Of a stretch of 64,000 nucleotides of DNA, positions 37,201 to 43,892 are shown piece by piece. Where the stretch lies: NCBI RefSeq assembly GCF_034929435.1, contig NZ_JAYFUM010000025.1, forward strand, positions 1 through 64,000, written 5' to 3'. Origin of the DNA: Arcicella rigui. Lineage in GTDB: Bacteria > Bacteroidota > Bacteroidia > Cytophagales > Spirosomataceae. The position numbers were made by a program, and so were the translations under genes. Position 1 is the first letter of the stretch. Each line of letters starts with the position of its first letter. The notes beneath the pieces are model-generated. The model saw only the letters and a program-made list of their open reading frames with translations. It did no database searches and was not told the origin of the DNA.

Positions 37201-38009
37201 AAGGAGCAAACGGAATGCCTTCATTGAAATCAGAGCAAAGTTTTGTATTGAGAAACGCTAAAGTTGACCCACATGCTTTTGATGATTATCAAGATGTAAA
37301 CAAAATGGCATTTGGTGGTAGAAACTTAGCGATTCCTGCAAAATCTGGTGCATACATGGGCATCAAACAAATTGATTTATCAGGTTTGAAAGAACTACAA
37401 GTATTTGCTTCTGCTCCAAAACCACAATTGAATGCCGTAGGTGGTATTGTAGAATTACGTTTAGGAAGTCCTTCTGGAAGAGTGATTGGTAAATCTCAAT
37501 TCTTAGAACCTTCTGATAAAATGGATTTCAATCCAAGTATTGTTAGTGTGCCGATTAACTTAAATGGTATTGCTACGGATAAATTACAAGATGTGTATGC
37601 TGTTTTTGTAAATCCAAAAGCTGAGGGACAATCTTTAATGGTGGTAATGGGACTTGAATTTAAACTTACCAACGAAGGAGAAGCCGCAGCGGTAGCTCCT
37701 GCGGCAAGCTCTGCAACAGATATGTTTGCAGGTAAATGGGATACAATATTCATGGGTACTCCACAAGGAGACATTGGATTGGTATTGGAACTTAACCGAG
37801 TGAATGGAAAACTTGAAGGTACAATTTCAGCCAAACAAGATAACAAACCTGTTACGCTTGATAAAGTTGAAGAAACTTCCGATAAACTGGTGATTCATTT
37901 CAAAATGAGTGGATTCAATATCAATGTTACTTATGAAATTGAAGATAACGACACGCTGAAAGGTTCGATGATGGGTATGTTTAAAACAAAAGCCGTAAGG
38001 GTAAAATAA
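34212..38009 (+). CDS. secreted ThuA / PQQ-type sugar dehydrogenase / PKD / cytochrome c protein
   Basis: A 1265-residue exported protein (signal peptide about residues 1-34). The order is: ThuA-like domain (about 37-255, starting KVLVFSKTAAFRHASIEAG); glucose/sorbosone-dehydrogenase beta-propeller (about 275-700) with VAEDGLLGLNKDPNF, CCHTGGSIAW and GHRNPFR; PKD domain (about 705-800); class I cytochrome c (about 870-960) with heme motif C888-M-A-C891-H892 and axial-Met region MAGHPQ; carbohydrate-binding-like beta-sandwich (about 1010-1170); and a C-terminal beta domain ending in KTKAVRVK. It probably oxidises sugars in the periplasm and passes electrons to its own heme. The natural substrate is unknown. 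Confidence 0.9.
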   Translation: MNTTQFSATKLKNALLIMCGIFLLVSNVMFGQAKPPKVLVFSKTAAFRHASIEAGKAAFQKMAKEKGFAVDFTEDATVFKTTNLKNYSAVVFLSTTGDVLNPEQQLEFERYIQAGGGYLGIHAATDTEYEWPWYGRLAGAFFLDHPITPSNVQKGKFYVSQKNHWATKMLPDEFEREDEFYSFQKIDPTINVVVKIDEKTYQGGKNGDNHPISWYHEFDGGRSFYTAMGHTDQTYSEPLFLAHLWAGLNYVMGGDAPKPLDYTKARPEENRFTKVVLEEKLDEPMELTLLDKDRVLFIQRKGEIRLYNNLTKELKTIAKLPVSLKYVSAEGKESVAEDGLLGLNKDPNFAQNHWIYLYYSSTKGSYNVLSRFTMKGDEIDLSSEKQFLTIPTQREECCHTGGSIAWDKVGNLFLSTGDNTNPHGSNGYSPSDERPGRSAWDAQKSSANTNDLRGKIIRIKPQADGTYTIPEGNLFPKGTPNTRPEIYTMGHRNPFRISVDKKTGFLYWGEVGPDASKPDSTRGPAGHDEVGQARKAGNFGWPHFVGDNKAYHKFDFANNKSLDLWDANAPTNTSPNNTGLKVLPPAQKAFVWYPYGDSKEFPLVGSGGRNAMAGPVFYSEDFKTAKRAFPKYYDGKFLEYEWMRGWIMAVTMDKEGNYVSMERFMPSYKFSNPMDMEFADNGDLYMLEYGSGWFTANDDARLIRIEYNGGNRKPQIQVAANQMGGSVPFNLKLSSKGTVDADGDVLTYSWKITSKNGFNKVITTPDANVTLSKQGVYKVTLTVNDGKGGINSQSMEVSAGNEPPVLSLEMPQSNKTFYVANKSFPYEIKVKDKEDGELEKGIAGENVAVNIDYLAEGFDKNMIAMGHRSADANAAYATGKKLIEGSDCMACHAKEKKSIGPSYRDVANKYKGDSKALETLTKKVIAGGSGVWGETAMAGHPQLSAADASEMVKYILNIANEKPKEKGLPTKGTFTAKVPAADKGKGVYIVRAAYEDQGANGMPSLKSEQSFVLRNAKVDPHAFDDYQDVNKMAFGGRNLAIPAKSGAYMGIKQIDLSGLKELQVFASAPKPQLNAVGGIVELRLGSPSGRVIGKSQFLEPSDKMDFNPSIVSVPINLNGIATDKLQDVYAVFVNPKAEGQSLMVVMGLEFKLTNEGEAAAVAPAASSATDMFAGKWDTIFMGTPQGDIGLVLELNRVNGKLEGTISAKQDNKPVTLDKVEETSDKLVIHFKMSGFNINVTYEIEDNDTLKGSMMGMFKTKAVRVK

Positions 38010-38029
38010 ACAAACACGGAGATATATTT

Positions 38030-38527
38030 ATGAAATCATTGGTCTTAACCCTTGTTGTAAGTATTATATATTTTTCAACATCCGAAGCTTTTGGGCAACT
38101 CCCAGTAAAACCCCTTGCTTCACAAGCTGAGTTATTGAAAAGTAGTAATAAAAAGCTGGCTCAAAATAAAAAGCTGGTGTATGATATGTGGCGTGAGTTT
38201 TTGGAAGGTGGACACATGGAAGTTGCAGAAAAATACTTTGCAGAAAGTTATATGCAGCACAATCCAAATGCCGCTACTGGTAGAAAAGCGGTTGTAGAAT
38301 TCTTTTCAAAATTCACCAAACCTTTAGCCATTGCCGATACGATTAAAGCGAAAGTCGTTTCAATTGTTGCAGAAGGCGACCTTGTGGTACTGAGTTTCGT
38401 AAGAGAAATGCCAGACCCCAACGACCCTTCAAAAACATATACAACTACTTGGTTTGATATGTTCAGAATTGAAAATGGAAAGATTGCTGAACACTGGGAT
38501 AGTGCAGAAAAGATGAAATTCAATTAA
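38030..38527 (+). CDS. secreted SnoaL/NTF2-like protein
   Basis: A 165-residue protein with a signal peptide (about residues 1-22, cut near AFGQ). One NTF2-like cone domain follows (about 45-160) with YMQHNP and the C-terminal GKIAEHWDS segment typical of SnoaL-like ester cyclases. Such proteins range from cyclases to ligand binders. It lies 20 bp after the dehydrogenase gene and is probably co-transcribed. A strong terminator follows. The function is unknown. Confidence 0.75.
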   Translation: MKSLVLTLVVSIIYFSTSEAFGQLPVKPLASQAELLKSSNKKLAQNKKLVYDMWREFLEGGHMEVAEKYFAESYMQHNPNAATGRKAVVEFFSKFTKPLAIADTIKAKVVSIVAEGDLVVLSFVREMPDPNDPSKTYTTTWFDMFRIENGKIAEHWDSAEKMKFN

Positions 38528-38533
38528 TAATCC

Positions 38534-38573
38534 AAAGCCTACCAAGCCGTCATCTGATGGTTTGGTAGGCTTT
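38534..38573 (+). terminator. intrinsic terminator
   Basis: A 12-bp perfect outer stem (AAAGCCTACCAA / TTGGTAGGCTTT) with a small inner CCGTCA/TGATGG stem is followed by a T-run (TTTTTTTAT). It ends the ThuA/SnoaL unit just before the GH42 gene. Confidence 0.92.
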
Positions 38574-38590
38574 TTTTATAAAATCTATCA

Positions 38591-40687
38591 ATGATGAAAT
38601 CGACAATTACGCTTCTACTATTATTTGTATGTCAGCCCATACTTTTTGCTCAATACAAGCAAGATAAGTTACTTTTTGGAGTGGCTTATTATGATGAATA
38701 TATGCCTTACGAACGCCTTGAAAAAGACGTAGCCATGATGAAAGAATCGGGCATTAATTACGTAAGAATTGCAGAATCTACTTGGAGTACCGTTGAGCCT
38801 CAAGACAATGTTTTTGATTTTCATCATATCGACAGAGTACTTGATGCCATGCACAAAGGAGGTATCAAGGTAATTATTGGTACGCCTACTTATGCTGTAC
38901 CTACTTGGTTGGTAAGAAAATACCCCGATATTTTGGTAACAACGCCACAAGGGCAACGCCAATATGGGGCTCGACAGAACATGGATATTACCAATGTACA
39001 TTTCCGTTTTCATGCCGAACGTGTCATTCGTAAAATGATGGAACACGTAAAAAATCATCCTGCAATTATTGGTTATCAAATAGATAACGAAACAAAGGCT
39101 TACCAAACTTCTGGCGAAAATGTACAAAAAGCTTTTGTCCAATACATGAAAACGAAGTTTAAAACTTTGGCTCATATCAATAAAGCTTTTGGTTTAGATT
39201 ATTGGAGTAATCGTATCAATAACTGGGAAGATTTCCCTTCGGTAAATGGTTCAATCAATGCAAGTTTAAAAGCTGAATTTGAAAAATTCCAACGTGATTT
39301 AGTAACCGACTATTTGGCTTGGCAAAGTAAAATAGTAAAGGAGTATGCCAAACCTACGCAGTTTGTAACGCAAAACTTTGATTTAGATTGGAGAGGATAC
39401 TCTTATGGTATTCAAACGGATGTTGACCATTTTGCGGCAGCAAAATCTTTGGATGTGGCAGGTATAGACATTTATCACCCTACACAAGAGAGTTTAACAG
39501 GTATCGAAATTTCATTGGGGGGGGATATTGCTCGTTCGATGAAAGCTGGAAAAAATTACTTTGTTATTGAAACAGAAGCTCAGGGCTTTCCACAATGGAC
39601 TCCCTTCCCTAATCAATTGCGTTTACAGGCATTTAGTCATTTAGCTTCTGGAGCAAATATGATTGGTTATTGGCATTGGCATTCTACCCATAATGCGATT
39701 GAAACTTATTGGAAAGGACTTTTAAGTCACGACTTTGAGCCAAATCCTACTTATTTAGAAGCCCAAACTATTGGAAAAGATTTTAAAAGATTAAGTGATA
39801 AACTCATTGATTTAAAGAAGAAAAATGAAGTAGCCATTTTATTTAGCAACGAAGCCCAAACGGCTTTTAATTCCTTTAGTTTTGGTTGGGGAGCAAGAGA
39901 AAGATACAATGATATTTTACGCCCAATCTACGATGCTCTTTATAAAATGAATGTTAGCGTTGACATGATTGACCCAAGTACCAATTTTAGCTATGGCGAA
40001 AATGAATTTGGCAAATATAAAATGATTGTTGTACCTGCTCTTTATGCCGCTTCTGATGCTTTGATGAATAAATTAAATCAGTTTGTAAAAGATGGTGGAC
40101 ACGTTGTTTATACTTTTAAAAGCGGTTTTTCAGATGAAAACGTAAAAGTAAGAAGTAGTATTCAGCCCGGTTTGGCGAATGAAGTTTGTGGCATTTCGTA
40201 CAGTCAGTTTACTATCCCTAATGGTGTAAGTCTTAAAAACGACCCTTACAAAGTAGGCTCTGCTGAAAACAAAGTACATACTTGGATGGAGTTAATTACG
40301 CCTACAACCGCAGAAGTATTGGCTTATTACGACCACCCTCAGTGGGGAAAATATGCGGCAATTACCCAAAATCATTTCGGAAAAGGTTACGCTACTTATA
40401 TCGGCTGTGTGACAACGCCTGTACTGACGGAACAAATTTTAAAACAAGCACTTGTGAAGTCAAACTTATGGGGAAAAGAACAAGAATTGGCTTTTCCATT
40501 AATCACCAAATCAGGAATCAACAACCAAGGTAAAACCTTGCGATACTTCTTTAATTACTCAGGCAGTCCAAAGACTTTCAAGTACAATTATAAAAACGGA
40601 ACAGAATTATTAAGTAATAAAACTGTCACAGCCGATGAGTCGATAAGCATTGAGGCTTGGGGATTCAAAATTATTGAAGAAAACTAA
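38591..40687 (+). CDS. secreted beta-galactosidase, GH42
   Basis: A 698-residue enzyme with a signal peptide (about residues 1-20). The GH42 barrel starts LLFGVAYYDEYMP. The acid/base is Glu167 in YQIDNETK, and the nucleophile region is VIETEAQG (Glu327 or Glu329). The trimerisation/Rossmann-like domain (about 410-620) and a C-terminal beta domain follow. It hydrolyses beta-galactosides, probably in the periplasm. It stands between a terminator and the TIM-barrel isomerase gene, with which it may be co-transcribed. Confidence 0.9.
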   Translation: MMKSTITLLLLFVCQPILFAQYKQDKLLFGVAYYDEYMPYERLEKDVAMMKESGINYVRIAESTWSTVEPQDNVFDFHHIDRVLDAMHKGGIKVIIGTPTYAVPTWLVRKYPDILVTTPQGQRQYGARQNMDITNVHFRFHAERVIRKMMEHVKNHPAIIGYQIDNETKAYQTSGENVQKAFVQYMKTKFKTLAHINKAFGLDYWSNRINNWEDFPSVNGSINASLKAEFEKFQRDLVTDYLAWQSKIVKEYAKPTQFVTQNFDLDWRGYSYGIQTDVDHFAAAKSLDVAGIDIYHPTQESLTGIEISLGGDIARSMKAGKNYFVIETEAQGFPQWTPFPNQLRLQAFSHLASGANMIGYWHWHSTHNAIETYWKGLLSHDFEPNPTYLEAQTIGKDFKRLSDKLIDLKKKNEVAILFSNEAQTAFNSFSFGWGARERYNDILRPIYDALYKMNVSVDMIDPSTNFSYGENEFGKYKMIVVPALYAASDALMNKLNQFVKDGGHVVYTFKSGFSDENVKVRSSIQPGLANEVCGISYSQFTIPNGVSLKNDPYKVGSAENKVHTWMELITPTTAEVLAYYDHPQWGKYAAITQNHFGKGYATYIGCVTTPVLTEQILKQALVKSNLWGKEQELAFPLITKSGINNQGKTLRYFFNYSGSPKTFKYNYKNGTELLSNKTVTADESISIEAWGFKIIEEN

Positions 40688-40775
40688 AGCCTTGACAAAC
40701 CTGATTTTAGCTTTTATCAAATAACAATTAGTAAAAAATGCTTCATGATTTAAAAAATAAAACAGTAAAAATCTG

Positions 40776-41771
40776 ATGGAAAACGTAGCACAAAATCATT
40801 CAAGTCGTCGTGAGTTTATGGGGCAATTGGGCTTATTAACAGCGGCGAGTTTTCTTCCTGAAACCATTTTAGGAACAGCCAAACCTCATTTTGAAATCTC
40901 TTTGGCTGAATTCTCTTTGGCGGGTTCATTGTTCAGTGGGAAACTGAAAAACATGGATTTTCCTGCCAAAGCTAAAAATGATTTTGGCATTAATGCGGTG
41001 GAATATGTTTCGATGTTTTGGGCCGACAAAGCCAAAGACCAAGCCTATCTGAATGAACTCAAACAAAGAACCGCCGATTTAGGCGTTCAGAATGTTCTGA
41101 TTATGGTGGATGCCGAAGGTGATTTAGGAGCAAGCGATGGTGCGGCTCGCCAAAAAGCAGTTGAAAATCACTATAAATGGGTAGATGCCGCTAAATTTTT
41201 GGGTTGTCATTCTATCCGTGTGAATATGGATGGCGACGGCACGCCCGAAGAAATCATGAAAGCAGGCGTAGAGGGCTACGGAAAATTGGTAGAGTACGGA
41301 CAAAAAGCAGGTATTGGCGTAATCATCGAAAATCATATTACCATTTCTACGAATCCAGATTGGTTGGTGGCTTTATTAAAACAAGTGAATAATCCTTACG
41401 CTGGTTGTTTGCCTGATTTTGGGAATTTTACCGAAAGAGAAAAACCTAAAGCCATGACTTTAGAGGCTTTTAAAGAGTCTAAAATTATTCATGAGTATGA
41501 TAAATATGATGGCGTAAAAAAATTGATGCCTTTTGCCAAAGGTGTCAGTGCTAAAACCCATTTCTTTGATGAAAGTGGAGCTTGTACAGATACAGATTTT
41601 GCTAAAATGATGCCGATTGTCAACAAAGGAATGACTAAAAATTTCAAAGGTTTTGTAGGCATTGAATACGAAGGAGGCATTATGAAAATGATGGGAGCAA
41701 AAGAAAACTATTTGGATGAAGACGCTGGCATCAGAGCCACAAAGGCTTTATTAGAAAAAGCAAGAATGTAA
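40776..41771 (+). CDS. Tat-exported sugar phosphate isomerase/epimerase-like TIM-barrel protein
   Basis: A 331-residue protein. SSRREFMGQLGLLTAASFL near the N-terminus is a twin-arginine signal, so a folded, perhaps metal-bearing protein is exported. The rest is a xylose-isomerase-like barrel: GINAVEYVSMFW, HSIRVNMDGDG, GIGVIIENH and GFVGIEYEGG carry the acidic and His residues that usually hold a divalent metal. Such secreted proteins are common beside DUF1080 and Gfo/Idh genes in this phylum. The substrate is unknown. Confidence 0.82.
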   Translation: MENVAQNHSSRREFMGQLGLLTAASFLPETILGTAKPHFEISLAEFSLAGSLFSGKLKNMDFPAKAKNDFGINAVEYVSMFWADKAKDQAYLNELKQRTADLGVQNVLIMVDAEGDLGASDGAARQKAVENHYKWVDAAKFLGCHSIRVNMDGDGTPEEIMKAGVEGYGKLVEYGQKAGIGVIIENHITISTNPDWLVALLKQVNNPYAGCLPDFGNFTEREKPKAMTLEAFKESKIIHEYDKYDGVKKLMPFAKGVSAKTHFFDESGACTDTDFAKMMPIVNKGMTKNFKGFVGIEYEGGIMKMMGAKENYLDEDAGIRATKALLEKARM

Positions 41772-42004
41772 GTAAACTAAAACTACTGAGTACAATAAAT
41801 ATTAGTGTACGAAGGATGGTAAAATGATGGATTTCGGCTTTATTAAATGTTTGATTTTTAGGTAATTCATCCAATCGTCTAAATCCGAAATAGTATTAAA
41901 ACCTTCATACACTACAAACTATTAATGATTAAAAATACTTTTAAGCCTCATTGGATATACTAAAAGAATATCAATCCATTCTTTTAGTATATCCAATGAG
42001 GCTT
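41772..42004. terminator. 27-bp perfect hairpin at the end of the isomerase transcript
   Basis: Bases 41772-41942 are non-coding. Arms at 41943-41969 and 41978-42004 are perfectly complementary over 27 bp (outer end AAGCCTCATTGGATATAC; inner end CTAAAAGAAT) around an 8-nt loop, followed by a short T-rich stretch (TTTGCTGTTTG). The stem is much longer than a normal terminator. Its inner motif CTAAAAG/CTTTTAG recurs in the tandem repeat that follows. Confidence 0.8.
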
Positions 42005-42037
42005 TTTGCTGTTTGTGATACTCTTTTACCTATCAAA

Positions 42038-42260
42038 AGAACCTAAAAGGGTCTTCGGATATCCTTTTAGGTTCTTCCGAGACCCTTTTAGAATGTCAGG
42101 AGAACCTAAAAGGGTCTTCGGACATTCTTTTAGGTTCTCCCGAGACCCTTTTAGAATGTCGAGAGAACCTAAAAGGGTCTTCGGATATACTTTTAGGTTC
42201 TCCCGAGACCCTTTTAGAATGTCAGGAGAACCTAAAAGAGTCTCAGGATATTCTTTTAGA
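42038..42260. repeat. 63-bp tandem repeat made of nested palindromes, 3.5 copies
   Basis: Units start at 42038, 42101, 42164 and 42227 (exact 63-bp period; the last is partial). Each unit has AGAACCTAAAAGGGTCTTCG, then its inverted parts CTTTTAGGTTCT and CCGAGACCCTTTTAG, then AATGTC. Thus each unit folds on itself and also pairs with its neighbours. Differences between units are few. The period is a multiple of three, so a spurious frame reads through it. It is not a CRISPR array: there are no unique spacers. Confidence 0.92.
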
Positions 42261-42274
42261 AAAAATCATATTGC

Positions 42275-42612
42275 TGAGCCTGTCCAAAAAAATTTTGAGA
42301 CCAAATATCATTCTGCGAAAGACCTCACCCCCGACCCCTCTCCTGCTGAGCTACGGTTTATACATAAGTTTGTAAGTGTTTGATAATTAATGATATGTTC
42401 TCTCCAACGGCTCCCCTTCTCAACAGGAGAAGGGGCTGGGGGATGAGGTTGAAAAGGGGGAAATTACCCAATTGACACTCAATTATTAACGATATTATAC
42501 TCTTAACAAACACACTTAAAAGATGTGTATAAACCGTAGCTCAGCAGGAGAGGGGTTGGGGGTGAGGTCTTTTCCCAAAGATTGGTTGTTACATCCTTTT
42601 TGGACAGTCTCA
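42275..42612. mobile_element. MITE-like element with nested palindromes
   Basis: Near-perfect 16-bp terminal inverted repeats: TGAGCCTGTCCAAAAA at 42275-42290 and TTTTTGGACAGTCTCA at 42597-42612 (one mismatch). Inside, 42321-42569 is a long imperfect inverted repeat (GACCTCACCCCC... / ...GGGGGTGAGGTC; arms about 75 nt), with a further copy of the dispersed CTCCTGTTGAG palindrome in inverted orientation (about 42410-42450). No ORF or transposase is inside. No clear target-site duplication is seen. The ends resemble transposon ends of the GAGACTGTCC type, so movement in trans by a transposase elsewhere is a guess. Confidence 0.6.
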
Positions 42613-42618
42613 TCAGTA

Positions 42619-42701
42619 ATTTTAAAAGAAAAAACAAAGCTCATTACTCAAAGCTAAAAGCTCACAAGCTATCTTTAAAAAATAAACCTTTGCCATTCAT
42701 G
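42619..42701. repeat. direct repeat, copy 1 (duplicated kinase leader)
   Basis: About 83 bp nearly identical to 43809-43892, including AAAGCTAAAAGCTCACAAGC and the end CCTTTGCCATTCATG. In this copy the ATG is followed directly by TAA, so it is a dead leader. It borders the small-membrane-protein pair on its left. Confidence 0.9.
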
Positions 42702-42707
42702 TAATCA

Positions 42708-43160
42708 TCAATAAATTTTTGTTTTAATTCTCAACCATCCTTTTTTACAACCTTTTGGAGTGAATAATATCCGAATAGTATCTCCTTGATAATAATCATG
42801 TCTATCATCAATATTAATTTTTCCTTTGGTTAATTCATAACCACCACCATCATCCATCATTTCTGTTGGCTTCACCTTCAGGTATTTTTTTCTATTAGAA
42901 CCGTAAGTAATACTGGCATTTGAATCTAATACGCCTGTAATTTTAATAAGTATAACATCATGAACGTCACTATGTGACGCAGAACTTGAATCAATGAAAG
43001 TAATTGGCTTAGAAAAATCCGTGATATAAAATTCAGCAAATGGTTTTTCTGGAGACTTAAATAGTACAGAGAATAGAATCAACAACATGACTACAATGAT
43101 AAAACCTCCAATTATTTTCCCCAATGAATATAATTCTCTTTTAATCTCTTTATTAATCAT
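42708..43160 (-). CDS. single-pass membrane protein of unknown function, tandem paralogue A
   Basis: A 150-residue protein I do not recognise. The N-terminal cytoplasmic piece is basic (MINKEIKRELYSLGK), one TM helix follows (about residues 16-36), then an extracytoplasmic domain of about 110 residues. This has mostly beta-strand character and ends KGCKKGWLRIKTKIY. It is about 95% identical in protein to the next gene. The differences fall in two short patches (about residues 60-68 and 107-119). The 504-bp unit, with its upstream region, was duplicated in tandem. The pair lies between an MITE-like element and an LRR kinase and is bracketed by a direct repeat. Confidence 0.7.
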   Translation of the reverse strand: MINKEIKRELYSLGKIIGGFIIVVMLLILFSVLFKSPEKPFAEFYITDFSKPITFIDSSSASHSDVHDVILIKITGVLDSNASITYGSNRKKYLKVKPTEMMDDGGGYELTKGKINIDDRHDYYQGDTIRILFTPKGCKKGWLRIKTKIY

Positions 43161-43211
43161 TGCAATTTGAATTGTTTAGCGTAGCATTTAATATTATATT
43201 TTTTCATATCA

Positions 43212-43664
43212 TCAATAAATTTTCGTTTTAATTCTCAACCATCCTTTTTTACAACCTTTTGGAGTGAATAATATCCGAATAGTATCTCCTTGATAATAAT
43301 CATTTCTAACATCAATATTAATTTTCCCTTTGGTTAATTCATAAGCTCCACCATCATCCATCATTTCTGTTGGCTTCACCTTCAGGTATTTTTTTCTATT
43401 AGAACCGTAAGTAATACTGGCATTTGAATCTAATACGCCTGTAATTTTAATAAGTATAGCTGCATGCACATCACGATGTTCGGCAGAACTTGAATCAATG
43501 AAAGTAATTGGCTTAGAAAAATCCGTGATATAAAATTCAGCAAATGGTTTTTCTGGAGACTTAAATAGTACAGAGAATAAAATCAACAACATGACTACAA
43601 TGATAAAACCTCCAATTATTTTCCCCAGTGAATATAATTCTCTTTTAATCTCTTTATTAATCAT
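43212..43664 (-). CDS. single-pass membrane protein of unknown function, tandem paralogue B
   Basis: A 150-residue near-copy of the preceding protein (offset 504 bp) with the same basic N-terminus, one TM (about 16-36) and the same C-terminal domain. It reads SSSAEHRDVHAAILIK where copy A reads SSSASHSDVHDVILIK, and NIDVRNDYY where copy A reads NIDDRHDYY. Most nucleotide changes between the copies fall in one stretch of about 30 bp (43455-43488), while the rest is almost unchanged. Being upstream on the minus strand, it may share a transcript with copy A. The function is unknown. Confidence 0.7.
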   Translation of the reverse strand: MINKEIKRELYSLGKIIGGFIIVVMLLILFSVLFKSPEKPFAEFYITDFSKPITFIDSSSAEHRDVHAAILIKITGVLDSNASITYGSNRKKYLKVKPTEMMDDGGAYELTKGKINIDVRNDYYQGDTIRILFTPKGCKKGWLRIKTKIY

Positions 43665-43808
43665 TGTAATTTGAATTGTTTAGCGTAGCATTTAATATTA
43701 TATTTTTTCATCCGATGACTTATAGCTCATAAGCACAATTATAATAGGAAAACTTGATATACCTAAATATTCCTATCAAAAGGGTTAGGATTTATTTCAA
43801 CCCTTTTG

Positions 43809-43892
43809 ATTTTAAAAGAAAAAACAAAGCTCATGACTCAAAGCTAAAAGCTCACAAGCTATCTTTGAAAAAATAAACCTTTGCCATTCATG
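43809..43892. repeat. direct repeat, copy 2 (leader of the LRR-kinase gene)
   Basis: The intact partner of 42619-42701, 1,190 bp away. It ends exactly at the ATG of the LRR kinase (43890). Recombination between the two copies would remove the paralogue pair and leave a functional kinase leader. Confidence 0.9.

Noticed and set aside
38669..39175. A 168-codon minus-strand frame inside the GH42 gene
   Set aside because: Antisense shadow; the GH42 motifs on the plus strand are complete.
42038..42260. Possible CRISPR array
   Set aside because: Units are contiguous 63-bp repeats without unique spacers, there is internal palindromic structure, and no cas gene lies nearby.
42006..42383. A 125-codon plus-strand frame reading a 21-residue repeat (EPKRVFGY... 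type)
   Set aside because: It starts at TTG, arises only because the DNA repeat period (63 bp) is a multiple of three, and runs on into the MITE-like element. The repeat is better explained as structured DNA/RNA.
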